The notes under the pieces were generated by a model. It saw nothing but the letters and a program-made list of their open reading frames with translations, was not told the origin of the DNA and did not search any database. This document shows, piece by piece, positions 44,569 to 53,624 of a stretch of 64,000 nt of DNA. Each line of letters starts with the position of its first letter. Positions within the stretch are counted from its first letter, which is position 1. The stretch covers positions 124,001-188,000 of the forward strand of contig CAVZKV010000015.1 of assembly GCA_963775835.1 (NCBI GenBank), in the 5' to 3' direction. The DNA comes from AWTP1-13 sp963775835. GTDB taxonomy: Bacteria; Pseudomonadota; Alphaproteobacteria; Rhizobiales; Hyphomicrobiaceae. Made by a program: the position numbers and the translations under genes.

Positions 44569-45351
44569 TCAATCGATGATGTGATAGCCGCCGTCGATAT
44601 AGAGTGTCTCCCCGGTGATCAGCTTTGCTGCATTCATTCCGAGAAAAGCCACGGCTGCACCGACCTCGTCGATCGACACCAGGCTGCGAGCCGGCGCCTT
44701 CGCCTGCGCCTTTTGCAGGAGCTCATCAAAGTCGGTGATCCCCGAGGCGGCGCGCGTCTTCAAAGGTCCCGGTGAAATGGCGTGCACCCTAATGCCTTTT
44801 GGCCCGAGCTCCGCCGCAAGGTAACGGGTCGCCGACTCCAAGGCGGCCTTCACCGGCCCCATGAGATTGTAATGCTCCACGACGCGCTGCGAACCGTAAT
44901 AGGTCATGGTAAAGAGCACTCCCCCTTGCTTCATCAAGGGCTCGGCCAGCTTGGCCATTCTGATGAACGACCAACAGGAGATATCCATCGCCATCAAGAA
45001 CCCTGCCTTTGAGCAGTCGACGACGCGACCTTGCAAATCCTGCTTTGGTGCAAAGGCGATGGAATGCAAACACAAATCGAGGGTGCCCCATGTGCTGGTG
45101 ATTTTATCAAACACGGCTTCCAATTGGCCATCGCGTTGCAGGTCCAAAGGCATGAAGATCGGTGCCTTGATCTCCTTGGCTAAGGGTTCGACATAGGGCT
45201 TCGACTTGTCGTTGAGATAGGTGACGGCAACCTCCGCACCGAAGGCGCGCATGGCCTTGGCACACCCCCAGGCGATCGATTGATCGTTGGCGATGCCGGT
45301 TACGAGCGCTTTCTTGCCTTTCAGCAGCGCTAGCGAGGCCACATCGATCAT
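44569..45351 (-). CDS. fabI: Enoyl-[ACP] reductase, FabI type
   Basis: This 260-residue SDR reduces enoyl-ACP in fatty-acid elongation. It has GIANDQSIAWG (cofactor loop), HSIAFAPK, and the FabI pair Y151 and Y161 with K168 (Y-x6-K). Its start overlaps the ackA stop by 4 bases (ATGA), so the two are translationally coupled. A housekeeping FabI would be expected elsewhere; this copy is tied to acetate metabolism. In this setting it may supply reducing capacity for crotonyl-type intermediates. Confidence 0.93.
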   Translation of the reverse strand: MIDVASLALLKGKKALVTGIANDQSIAWGCAKAMRAFGAEVAVTYLNDKSKPYVEPLAKEIKAPIFMPLDLQRDGQLEAVFDKITSTWGTLDLCLHSIAFAPKQDLQGRVVDCSKAGFLMAMDISCWSFIRMAKLAEPLMKQGGVLFTMTYYGSQRVVEHYNLMGPVKAALESATRYLAAELGPKGIRVHAISPGPLKTRAASGITDFDELLQKAQAKAPARSLVSIDEVGAAVAFLGMNAAKLITGETLYIDGGYHIID

Positions 45352-46559
45352 GCGCGTTTCTCCTTGAGCTGGGAAGCATGCTGCTGCCAGACGCGCAGCG
45401 TGTGGCGTGCGATCATCAGTTCCTCATCGGTGGGAATGACGTAGCAAGGCACGCCCGAGCCTCGCCGCGAAATCAGGGGACCGCCATTGGCATTGGCCGC
45501 TTCGTCGATTTCAAGGCCGAAGTAGGAAAGCCGCTGCACGATGGCGGCGCGGATGCCTGCTGCGTTTTCGCCAATGCCCGCCGTGAAGACGAAGGCATCG
45601 ATGCCGCCCATTGCCGCCACGAGCATGCCGGTTGACAGTTGCACCCGGTGGACGAAATAGTCGAGCGCGAGTTTCGCCCGCGCGTCCGAGCTCGCCAGCA
45701 ATACCCGCACGTCATTGCTGACACCCGACAGGGCCTTGAGGCCGCACTCATTGTAGAGCAGGCGCTCAATGGCTTTTGCATCCATTCCTTTCTCGTTCAT
45801 GAGGTAGAGCACGACGCCGGCATCAAGTTGCCCCGGCCGGGTGCCCATCGGTAGGCCGTCGAGCGCCGTGAAGCCCATGGTGCTTTCAACGCTCTTTCCC
45901 GCCTGGATGGCACACATGGAGGCGCCGCTGCCGAGATGCGCCACCACGACCCGACCTTTGGCTACTTCGGGCGCAGTCTCCTCGAGGCGTCCGGCGATGT
46001 ATTCATAAGAGAGGCCATGAAAGCCGTAGCGGCGCACGCCCTCCGCATAAAGCGCCTCGGGGATGGCGTAGCGGTCGGCGACGTCGGCATGCCCTCGATG
46101 GAAGGCGGTATCGAAACAGGCAACCTGCGGCAGCTGCGGTTGTCGCTCCCGGATCAAGCGGATAAGCCCGACGTTGTGGGGCTGGTGCAGCGGGGCGAGC
46201 GGGGATAGTCGCTCAAGCTCCCTCAGCGCCGCCGCGGTGACGATGGTCGGTTCGGAATAGTTTGGACCTCCGTGCACGACGCGATGGCCAATAGCCGTCG
46301 GCAAGGTGCCGATCGTCTCCCGCAAAAACGCGATCACTCTATCGAGGGCTACCGGTGCGCTGCTCGCGTCCGGTTGAGACCAGGTTTGGTCGGTAAGCAC
46401 CTTGCCGTCGGCATTCTTGGCGAGCAAGCGCGGACGGGAGCCGATGCCTTCCATCTGGCCCTTTAGGCGCCGTGCAAGGCTGGCACGGCCGCTAACGGCG
46501 AACAGCTGAAACTTGATGCTCGAGCTGCCCGCATTGAGCACAAGGATGGTCGGGGTCAT
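45348..46559 (-). CDS. ackA: Acetate kinase
   Basis: This 403-residue ASKHA kinase moves phosphate between ATP and acetate (or propionate/butyrate). Motifs include LVLNAGSSSIKFQLF (phosphate 1), VAHLGSGASMCAIQAGKSVE and DTSMGFT-type TMGFTALDGLPMGTRPGQLD. GIGENAAGIRAAIVQRL is the C-terminal adenosine loop. Length matches AckA (about 400). It lies 3 bases downstream of the phosphate acyltransferase gene, so acetyl-CoA to acetyl-phosphate to acetate plus ATP can run as one unit. Confidence 0.96.
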   Translation of the reverse strand: MTPTILVLNAGSSSIKFQLFAVSGRASLARRLKGQMEGIGSRPRLLAKNADGKVLTDQTWSQPDASSAPVALDRVIAFLRETIGTLPTAIGHRVVHGGPNYSEPTIVTAAALRELERLSPLAPLHQPHNVGLIRLIRERQPQLPQVACFDTAFHRGHADVADRYAIPEALYAEGVRRYGFHGLSYEYIAGRLEETAPEVAKGRVVVAHLGSGASMCAIQAGKSVESTMGFTALDGLPMGTRPGQLDAGVVLYLMNEKGMDAKAIERLLYNECGLKALSGVSNDVRVLLASSDARAKLALDYFVHRVQLSTGMLVAAMGGIDAFVFTAGIGENAAGIRAAIVQRLSYFGLEIDEAANANGGPLISRRGSGVPCYVIPTDEELMIARHTLRVWQQHASQLKEKRA

Positions 46560-46562
46560 GGC

Positions 46563-47525
46563 TCAGGCCCGAATGGGCTTGTTCGCCCTTTGGCTGTGCG
46601 CCAACAGCGTGGCCACAGCGCAGGATGCTAGGCGCGTGCGCACATTGTCTGCGCGCGATGTGAGTATGACAGGCACGCGCGCACCAAGCACGATGCCAGC
46701 CGCATCGGCGCGGGAGAGAAAGGTCAGGTTTTTGGCGAGCATGTTGCCGGCCTCGAGATCAGGCACGACCAGAATCTGGGCCCAGCCCGCGACCGCTGAC
46801 TTGATGCCTTTGACGCGCGCCGCTTCCGGGCTGATGGCGTTGTCGAAGGCGAGAGGACCATCGAGTTCGCCACCCGTGATCTGGCCGCGATCTGCCATCT
46901 TGCAGAGTGCGGCGGCCTCGATTGTCGAGGGAATGGTCGGGGTGACCGTTTCGACGGCGGATAGAATGGCGACCTTGGGTGTGCCCAAGCCAAGGGCGGC
47001 ATAAAGGTCGATGGCGTTCTGGACGATGTCGCGCTTGGCATTGAGATCGGGCGCGATATTGACCGCGGCATCGGTGATAAACAATGTTTGCGCATGCGTC
47101 GGCACGTCCATCACAAAGACATGGCTGATCCGCCGGCCGGTGCGCAGGCCCGTGTCGCGCTTCGCGACGGCTCCAAGCAGCTCATCGGAATGTAGGCTCC
47201 CCTTCATCAATAGGTCCGCTCCACCGGTGCGAACGATTTCAACCGCCTTGTCCGCGGCCGCCTGGCTATGCGGCACGTCGACGATCTCGATACCCTGCAG
47301 CTTGAGATCGTGTGACTTGGCGACGTCGAGTATCTTGTCGCGGGGCCCAACGAGAATTGGTGTGATCATCCCCGCTGCTGCCGCCTCCAATGCGCCTCGC
47401 AAGGAGGTTTCATCGCAAGGATGTGCGACCGCGGTCGTCAGTGCCTGCAGGCTTTGGGTGGCCGCAACCAGACGCTCGTATTTCTCGTGTGGTCGCAGTT
47501 GAGAGACGACGGCCTTCTTGCTCAT
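46563..47525 (-). CDS. Phosphate acetyl/butyryltransferase
   Basis: This 320-residue enzyme of the PTA_PTB family converts acyl-CoA and phosphate to acyl-phosphate. Motifs include GGADLLMKGSLHSDELLGAV, FITDAAVNIAPDLNAKRDI (the PTB/Pta signature), and PSTIEAAALCKMADRGQITG. Length and gene order (directly before ackA) fit phosphotransacetylase, or phosphate butyryltransferase; substrate length is undecided. The start at 47525 follows GGAGGACCAGCAGT; an upstream in-frame ATG at 47543 lacks a site. Confidence 0.92.
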   Translation of the reverse strand: MSKKAVVSQLRPHEKYERLVAATQSLQALTTAVAHPCDETSLRGALEAAAAGMITPILVGPRDKILDVAKSHDLKLQGIEIVDVPHSQAAADKAVEIVRTGGADLLMKGSLHSDELLGAVAKRDTGLRTGRRISHVFVMDVPTHAQTLFITDAAVNIAPDLNAKRDIVQNAIDLYAALGLGTPKVAILSAVETVTPTIPSTIEAAALCKMADRGQITGGELDGPLAFDNAISPEAARVKGIKSAVAGWAQILVVPDLEAGNMLAKNLTFLSRADAAGIVLGARVPVILTSRADNVRTRLASCAVATLLAHSQRANKPIRA

Positions 47526-47574
47526 ACTGCTGGTCCTCCGCAAGGCCTTGCCGACTTGGGATCCGCCGGCGCTC

Positions 47575-48003
47575 TCACCACTTCAGGTAGAGGCCGATTT
47601 CGCCCGGCATTCCACCGGGGAAGCTGATGATTTCGGCGTGCAGCTTGTAGCCGTGGGGACGCAACTCCTTGACGTAAAACTCGTAGGCACGCTTGGCGAA
47701 ACCGGTAAGCGTGCTCGGCCACTCCGGGTCTGCAATGTTGATCCTTCTGCCGCCGTCGTCGGCGAAGCTGCAGGGGAAGGTGATGACCTCCAGCTGGTGA
47801 TGTCCGCGCTCGGCAGCAATGCGCACCGCGTTGTTGATGCGATCGATCGCCTCTGGGTGAATTTCACGCGACATGAAGGCTTCGCGCAGCTCTGCCTGTT
47901 GCTGTTCCTTGCGCTTTTTGGCGAGCAGCTCCTCGTCCATCTTTGCCATCTCGGCATCGGAGGAGATTTGCTTGAGTTCGTTGGGGAGTATGAGACCACT
48001 CAT
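47575..48003 (-). CDS. Hypothetical 142-residue protein of the PHB/acetate cluster
   Basis: A charged coiled-coil-like N-terminus (EMAKMDEELLAKKRKEQQQA, about 18-60) is followed by an alpha/beta domain (GHHQLEVITFPCSFADDGGR, then YEFYVKELRPHGYKLHAEII and SFPGGMPGEIGLYLKW). I recognise no catalytic motif; the position between the DUF3141 and phosphate acyltransferase genes suggests a shared process. The ATG at 48003 is the first in frame, and the gene lies 33 bases after the DUF3141 stop. It looks like a soluble partner protein. Confidence 0.8.
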   Translation of the reverse strand: MSGLILPNELKQISSDAEMAKMDEELLAKKRKEQQQAELREAFMSREIHPEAIDRINNAVRIAAERGHHQLEVITFPCSFADDGGRRINIADPEWPSTLTGFAKRAYEFYVKELRPHGYKLHAEIISFPGGMPGEIGLYLKW

Positions 48004-48036
48004 TGCGCTTGCCTCGCTTCAAAAATTGTCCGACAT

Positions 48037-50301
48037 CTAGCCCGCCTGTTTCGAGCCGCTGGCCGCGTGAGATCGCGCCGAGCGAACGGTGCGCAGGTGG
48101 CTCGTCGCGGGTTCGAGCTCAGCGTACTTTTCGAAGGCCGCCTCGATTTCGGCTAGGCGGCTTTTGGCGATCTTGCTGTGCAGGCCAACTTCATCGAGCA
48201 GACGTCGCGCGCTCTCGATCATGCGAGTAGCAAGCTCCGGATCGCGCGCAAGCATGGCAGGAATGGCATCGACCGCTCGCCGTTCATCGAGCAGCAACAT
48301 GAGAAACTGCTCGCGCACCAATTTCTTGAAGGCGGCAAGGGTAAGGGACTTGCCCGCTTCTTCCCGCAACCGACGGATCAAATTGAAACCACGCTCGTCG
48401 ATCAACTCCTCGGGCATGCGAATGTAGAGCAGGGCGCGCAGCACGGCCTCGCGCGGACCACCCTTGTTGATCTCGGCCTTGAGCTCGTTGATGCGAAGGT
48501 TGACCAACGCGAGGTGCGTGGCGTCCGACCCCGGCCGGCGCCGCGGGTGCTCGTCCGATGCCTTGAGGCCGGCCAAGGCCTGGACCAAAGCCGAGCCATA
48601 AATCGCATGGAACCAGTATTCCATTAAGCTGTCGCGCATGTCGCGGTAGGCATCTAGTGAGGTCTCGATCCAATCCGCCAATTGGCCCTGCGCCTGCCAG
48701 AGCGTGTTGTCCTTGGCGACAATCTGACGGTTCTTTTGCACATCCTCGAGCGAGGACATCAGGGGTTGCAGAAAGGGATTGGCATGGGAGAGCAGCTCGT
48801 ATTGCAGGCGCAGCGGGTGGCAGCGACGCATCCAATTTGCAAATCCGTCATTGGCCCAGCTCTTGACCCAGGGTTGAAAGAAAGTGCGATAGAGGCCAAG
48901 GTTGATTTGCGACAGGCGGGCGACCGCGGCGAACTTGCGCTCGTCTTCGTCGTTGTTGCCGCCAAACGCTCGAATGTCGTCAAGGGTGCGAGCCTCGAAG
49001 CGTACGAGATAGTCACCACCGACGAGACCGGAAGAGGCATCAACATCCGCCTTCGGAATCATCACGGCCTCGTAGAGACCGGTCGGCAGCACGTCGATGA
49101 GATCGATATTGCTGGCGAACTCGTCGTGCTCCTTTTTTGCCACGGAAGCCGAGACGAAGATGCCGAGATGGCCGATCGTGTCGTGAACGGCGTAGATGAT
49201 GGTTTGCCCATGCGCGCGGATTTCGTCCACCGTGTCGTAGAGGTCGAGTATCCAGCCCAATGCTTGTTGCGGCGGGGTAATGTTGTCCGCCTTCGAGCAG
49301 AACACGACGATTGGAGAGCGAATATTGCGCAGATCTAGGCGCATGCCGTCGGCGGACACGATCTCGGCCGAGGCAAGCTTGTTGCCGACGAAGAGTTCAT
49401 CGGCGATGTATTGCATCTCCTCGGCGTTGAGCAGCACATGACCACTCCACCAACGCTCGAACTCGAGATAGCGCGGAGCTTCGGTGTCGACCTTCGAATA
49501 AAGGTTGTAGTGCTTGGTCCAGAAGGTGTTGGCCGGGTTCAGGCTCTCGAAATTCTCAACCAGCCACGCCCCGTCGAACTTGCCATTGCCTAAATCGCCC
49601 ATCAGCGCGGTCAGCCAGGTACCACCCAGCAGCCCGGCCGTGTAGCGCATGGGGTTTTGCCCGTGTACGCCGGCCCAATAGGACAGGGGAGAACCGGCGA
49701 GAATGATCGGTCCGAACAGTTCCGGGCGCATGGCGGCAAGCAGCATCACTGCCCAACCTGCTTGACAATTGCCGACGACGGCGGGTTTGCCCTCCGCCTC
49801 CGGGTGACGGGAAATCACGCGCTCGAGGAAGGCGCCCTCTGCGTGCGCGATGTCCTCGATGGTCTGACCGGGCATGGGCTCGGGAAGAAAGCCGATGAAA
49901 TAGCAGGGATGGCCGGCGTTAAGCGCCACACCAACCTCACTTTGCGCCTTGAAACCGCCGATACCCGGTCCATGGCCGGCGCGTGGATCGACAATGACGA
50001 ACGGGCGCTTGCGTGCGTCGATCTTCATGTTCTGGGGGGGAGCGATCTGGACCAGGAGGTAGTTCACCGGTCGGGGCAGCTTGCGTCCGTCCATCACAAG
50101 CTCGCAGGAGAATTTTAGGACGTGAGGAGCCTCCTTTGCGGCATGCTCTAAATAGCTTTCGCTGCGCTGCTGCAGGACGTGCAAATAGAGAACGCCGCGC
50201 TGGGATGCATCCAGCCAATAGGCCCATGCGTCGCCAAAGCCGGCATTCGGCCATGGTGCAAAGGCCGGCCGGACGCCACTCGAAAGCGGTTGCTTGGTCA
50301 T
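48037..50301 (-). CDS. DUF3141 alpha/beta-hydrolase-like protein (PHA-synthase-like)
   Basis: This 754-residue protein has an alpha/beta-hydrolase domain at about 95-400. The nucleophile elbow is G177-N-C179-Q-A-G, a cysteine elbow like that of PHA synthases (GxCxGG) rather than a lipase serine. An aspartate in SKADNITPPQQ and a histidine in DTIGHLGIFVS complete a Cys-Asp-His-type set. The C-terminal half (about 450-754) is helical with no clear domain. DUF3141 proteins have been annotated as PHA synthase-like, but the activity is unproven. It leads a minus-strand cluster of PHB and acetate genes, so a role in PHA/CoA-thioester handling is reasonable. Confidence 0.88.
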   Translation of the reverse strand: MTKQPLSSGVRPAFAPWPNAGFGDAWAYWLDASQRGVLYLHVLQQRSESYLEHAAKEAPHVLKFSCELVMDGRKLPRPVNYLLVQIAPPQNMKIDARKRPFVIVDPRAGHGPGIGGFKAQSEVGVALNAGHPCYFIGFLPEPMPGQTIEDIAHAEGAFLERVISRHPEAEGKPAVVGNCQAGWAVMLLAAMRPELFGPIILAGSPLSYWAGVHGQNPMRYTAGLLGGTWLTALMGDLGNGKFDGAWLVENFESLNPANTFWTKHYNLYSKVDTEAPRYLEFERWWSGHVLLNAEEMQYIADELFVGNKLASAEIVSADGMRLDLRNIRSPIVVFCSKADNITPPQQALGWILDLYDTVDEIRAHGQTIIYAVHDTIGHLGIFVSASVAKKEHDEFASNIDLIDVLPTGLYEAVMIPKADVDASSGLVGGDYLVRFEARTLDDIRAFGGNNDEDERKFAAVARLSQINLGLYRTFFQPWVKSWANDGFANWMRRCHPLRLQYELLSHANPFLQPLMSSLEDVQKNRQIVAKDNTLWQAQGQLADWIETSLDAYRDMRDSLMEYWFHAIYGSALVQALAGLKASDEHPRRRPGSDATHLALVNLRINELKAEINKGGPREAVLRALLYIRMPEELIDERGFNLIRRLREEAGKSLTLAAFKKLVREQFLMLLLDERRAVDAIPAMLARDPELATRMIESARRLLDEVGLHSKIAKSRLAEIEAAFEKYAELEPATSHLRTVRSARSHAASGSKQAG

Positions 50302-51074
50302 TGCGGGTCACCCTTAAGGCGCCAGGGTTTGGACGGCAGTTGCCCCGCCTGATTGCTTGATGGCGCGATTTGAGGAGGGACCCTGCGCGATTTGGCGGCC
50401 GCTGTGCTATCGACGTTTACCCCTATTGTTGACGCAGATAACACCGACCCCCGGCACCTTGCGCGAGCATCACCCGGCCGGGCGCGGTGATCGCCCGAAA
50501 AAATTGCAAAGCGAGCCCGCAACGGCTCCGAGAAACGCCGCAATAAAGTTAGGCCCAATGATTTTAGGGAAGCGGGCACGGATCGTTCCGTTAGGCCACC
50601 GCCGGCGGTGATGGTTGGCGAACGTGCGGGCAAATACAAATGGACGCTGCATCCTTTGCCGATCGCCGTGCTCCATTGCATGGTTGCCAACGCAAGCGTG
50701 CGTTAACAAGGCGACGGCGGGTGCAGGCCTCAGTAGTTTTCCCGATTGGTCGAGGCTTGCCCTCGGGCGCATGCTTCCGTTTGGTGTGGTGACTACCAGC
50801 ATGGCTGGGAAAAAGACAGGAGGAGACCACCCCCAGGGAGACGAAGGCAGGCATCGGTTAAGGCTGCACGACCTTATGCCTTTTTCAGGCGCAAGGTGCA
50901 GGCGATGCCGTCCTTTCGGGTCACGGCTCGCGCCGCCAAACCGGCAAGCAATCGGTCGGCGCAAATCAAAGGCGCGGCGCGCAGGTGTCCCATCCCATCC
51001 AGGGGTTTACCAGAAATTTCGCCATAGGCAGCGCAGCCGGGTCTTGCGTTGGCAGCCATCCGCGAGGACAGAAC
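50302..51074. other. Divergent regulatory spacer, no gene seen
   Basis: 770 bases between the DUF3141 and ppk2 starts. It presumably holds promoters for both directions. The inverted repeat AACGCA-AGCG-TGCGTT lies at 50689-50704. I saw no convincing FNR/FixK site (TTGAT-N4-ATCAA). Confidence 0.45.
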
Positions 51075-51989
51075 ATGGGGCAACATTCAGATATTGAGCA
51101 TGCAACTCAAGCTTTGCGCGCTAAGGCGAGTAAAGCCCTACGCTCGGGCACTTTTGAAAACGTCGCCCCTGAAAGCAAGCGGGCCCGCAGCGCCAAACGC
51201 GGTGAGCCGCTGCGGAAGGACCTCAAGCGCGATGACTATGAGAAGATCTTGCGCAAACTCCACGTCAAGCTCGTTGAACTGCAAGAGTGGGTACGCCACG
51301 AGGCTGCAAAAATCTGCATCGTCTTTGAGGGGCGTGATGGTGCCGGAAAGGGTGGCGCCATCAAGGCGATCACCGCTCGGGTGAGCCCACGAATATTCCG
51401 CGTTGTCGCGCTCTCGGCCCCCACCGAGCGTGAAAAATCTCAGATGTACATTCAAAGATATTTGCCGCACCTGCCGTCGGGAGGTGAGGTCGTGATCTTC
51501 GACCGCAGTTGGTACAATCGCGCTGGCGTCGAGCGGGTCATGGGGTTTTGCACGGAAGCGGAAACCAAGCACTTTCTTGGCGTCGCGCCGCACGTGGAAA
51601 AATCGATGATCGATTCCGGCATCATTTTGCTCAAGTATTGGCTCGAGGTAAGTCCCGAGCAACAAGAAAAGCGGTTGCGGGAGAGGATCGATGACGGGCG
51701 CAAAACCTGGAAGCTCTCCGATATGGATATAAAGTCATTCAAGCGCTGGGATGACTACACGCGGGCGCGCAACGACATGTTCAAGGCGACCGATACGTCC
51801 TGGGCACCCTGGTTCGTCGTGCACTCTGATCACAAGCGGCGCGCCCGGCTTAACATTATCGAACATTTGCTCGCCAGCATTCCCTACAAACGCGTACCGC
51901 GGGAAAAGGTGCGCTTTCCCAAGCGACATATTGCAGATGCCGACCAGAGGCAGCCGGTACCGCTGCGACTAATCGACGAGGCGTATTGA
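51075..51989 (+). CDS. ppk2: Polyphosphate kinase 2 (PPK2)
   Basis: This 304-residue P-loop kinase uses polyphosphate to phosphorylate nucleotides. Walker A is FEGRDGAGKGGAIKAI, Walker B is VIFDRSWYNRAGVERVMGF, and a lid region has KYWLEVSPEQQEKRLRERID and GRKTWKLSDMDIKS. This form fits class I (nucleoside diphosphates to triphosphates). ATG 51075 was chosen with a GAGGA site; the frame opens at 50985 but without coding character. It could buffer ATP together with the acetate-kinase route across the divergent spacer. Confidence 0.95.
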   Translation: MGQHSDIEHATQALRAKASKALRSGTFENVAPESKRARSAKRGEPLRKDLKRDDYEKILRKLHVKLVELQEWVRHEAAKICIVFEGRDGAGKGGAIKAITARVSPRIFRVVALSAPTEREKSQMYIQRYLPHLPSGGEVVIFDRSWYNRAGVERVMGFCTEAETKHFLGVAPHVEKSMIDSGIILLKYWLEVSPEQQEKRLRERIDDGRKTWKLSDMDIKSFKRWDDYTRARNDMFKATDTSWAPWFVVHSDHKRRARLNIIEHLLASIPYKRVPREKVRFPKRHIADADQRQPVPLRLIDEAY

Positions 51990-52014
51990 TCCGTGCGCGA
52001 GAACTCAGCGTCGC

Positions 52015-53106
52015 TCAGCCGACCAAGTCGGGTGGCCGGGTCCGCTCCCCTTGCACCCAAATCACCAACACGGCCCAAGCGACGGAAAGAACAATAGGTC
52101 CGAAGAAGATCCCGACAATGCCATAGGCAATGATGCCGCCAATGACGCCGATCATGATGATCGGCATCGGCGTGGTGAGGCCGCGCGCCATGACCAGCGG
52201 TCTTAAAACATTGTCGATCACGCCGACGCAGACCATATAGGCCGTGAAACCGAGCGCCTGCAAGGTATCCATGACCGTCCAACTCCAGACGGTGATGGGT
52301 ATGAGCAAGATGGCCGGCCCAATTTGGGCGATGCTGAGCAGCAGAGTTAGGAACGCCAACACGCTGGCGGAGGGAATACCTGCGGCAAGGAAGCCTGCCC
52401 CGGCGAGAACCGATTGCAGGAGCGCGATGCCCACCACGCCACGTGAGACGTTACGTATGGTGGCGCCAACCAGCTGCACCGTCTCCTTGCCGCGGTGGCT
52501 CAGCACGCGACTCAAGAAGGTACTCGATACCTCCACGAGCTGCGGGCCTCGGGTCAACAAAAAGCCCGTGACAATGATGGAGACGAGGAGCTCAACGAGC
52601 CCGACAAACGCGCTTTGCGCCATTTCAAGAAGTTGGCTGCCGAACGGTTTGAGGTAGGGTGCTATCTCGGTCAGCGCCGCCTTCAAGTTGGTCGCCGCCA
52701 GGGTCCAAATGCGGTGCAGCTGTTCGCCAACGAGCGGCCAGAGCTTCACGGACTCTGCCGGCAGCGGGATCGCCAGTTGTCCGGCATCCAGCCCATTGAT
52801 CACCGATCCGATGGCACCAATCAGACCGAACCCGAGCCAGGTCACGGGGCCAACGACGATCATCAGGCATAGCGAGGAGATGACGGTCGCGGCAAGTCCT
52901 CGCCGACCCAACCCGCGCGCGAGCCAGTCGAACACCGGATAGAGCGCGGCCGTCAAGACCGCACTCCAGAGCAGGATTGTCAGGAGGGGTGCTATGACCC
53001 TGAACGACCAGTACGCCAGCAAACAGAAAAAGCCGAGGCGGATCACAATATCGATGCTTTGAGTACTGAGCGCGTCCCGAAGCGGATCGTTATTGCGTGC
53101 GGTCAT
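52015..53106 (-). CDS. AI-2E family transporter (PerM-like permease)
   Basis: This 363-residue inner-membrane protein has eight or so helices. The family core includes GFLLTRGPQLVEVSSTFLSR, the loop VQLVGATIRNVSRGVVGIAL, and TVWSWTVMDTLQALGFTAYM near the end. Members were named for autoinducer-2 export, but many are Na+/H+ antiporters or other permeases, so the substrate is open. Convergent with ppk2 (26 bases between ends). The ATG at 53106 gives the first helix. Confidence 0.9.
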   Translation of the reverse strand: MTARNNDPLRDALSTQSIDIVIRLGFFCLLAYWSFRVIAPLLTILLWSAVLTAALYPVFDWLARGLGRRGLAATVISSLCLMIVVGPVTWLGFGLIGAIGSVINGLDAGQLAIPLPAESVKLWPLVGEQLHRIWTLAATNLKAALTEIAPYLKPFGSQLLEMAQSAFVGLVELLVSIIVTGFLLTRGPQLVEVSSTFLSRVLSHRGKETVQLVGATIRNVSRGVVGIALLQSVLAGAGFLAAGIPSASVLAFLTLLLSIAQIGPAILLIPITVWSWTVMDTLQALGFTAYMVCVGVIDNVLRPLVMARGLTTPMPIIMIGVIGGIIAYGIVGIFFGPIVLSVAWAVLVIWVQGERTRPPDLVG

Positions 53107-53624
53107 CGCTCAGGCTAGGTCCGTGCGGTTGGCAAGGCGGGCGAAATTGAGGCTCGCCGTTTGAGCCAGCGCGGTCTTGCGCAAAGACCGACGTGCCGAT
53201 CTTCCTCGCGGATGCCGGGCTCGAAGCATCGGCCACGTCAGCTCAAGGCGGCGGAGAATTGAAGCCATGACATCTTGTCTGTGACCCATTGCAGCGAGAT
53301 TTTCGCCCGTCATGCCAATCGATAAAACCCTGACGGATATGCTTTCAAATCGCTAATCCTGCGCTCATTTCCTTCGCCGCGTCGGAAAGGAGGGCTCAAC
53401 AATCCGCAAGGACCAGACACGCCTGCGCTCGTGGCACGCGAGTCTGTGCCTTCGCTGAGCGACATGGGCCGAAACAGGGCGCCTGTCAACAATGGTCAAG
53501 CCGTTGGCGATCCAACGTGGCCGGGTCGGAGCCGGTACGGCCGACGCCAGCCGCTCAAGCCGTGCGCACCGCAATCGAGGGGCAACGCCCGAGGATCCAT
53601 CGATGGCCAAGTGCGGAGTGCCGC
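53107..53624. other. Intergenic, no gene seen
   Basis: A 67-codon minus-strand frame ends 3 bases before the AI-2E gene start, but has no motif. Nothing else is supported. Confidence 0.4.

Noticed and set aside
50421..50450. TTGACGCAGATAA as an FNR/FixK box for the DUF3141 or ppk2 operons
   Set aside because: The right half does not match ATCAA; too weak to call.
53110..53313. 67-codon frame ending next to the AI-2E gene
   Set aside because: Arg-rich product without a motif; spacing alone is not enough.
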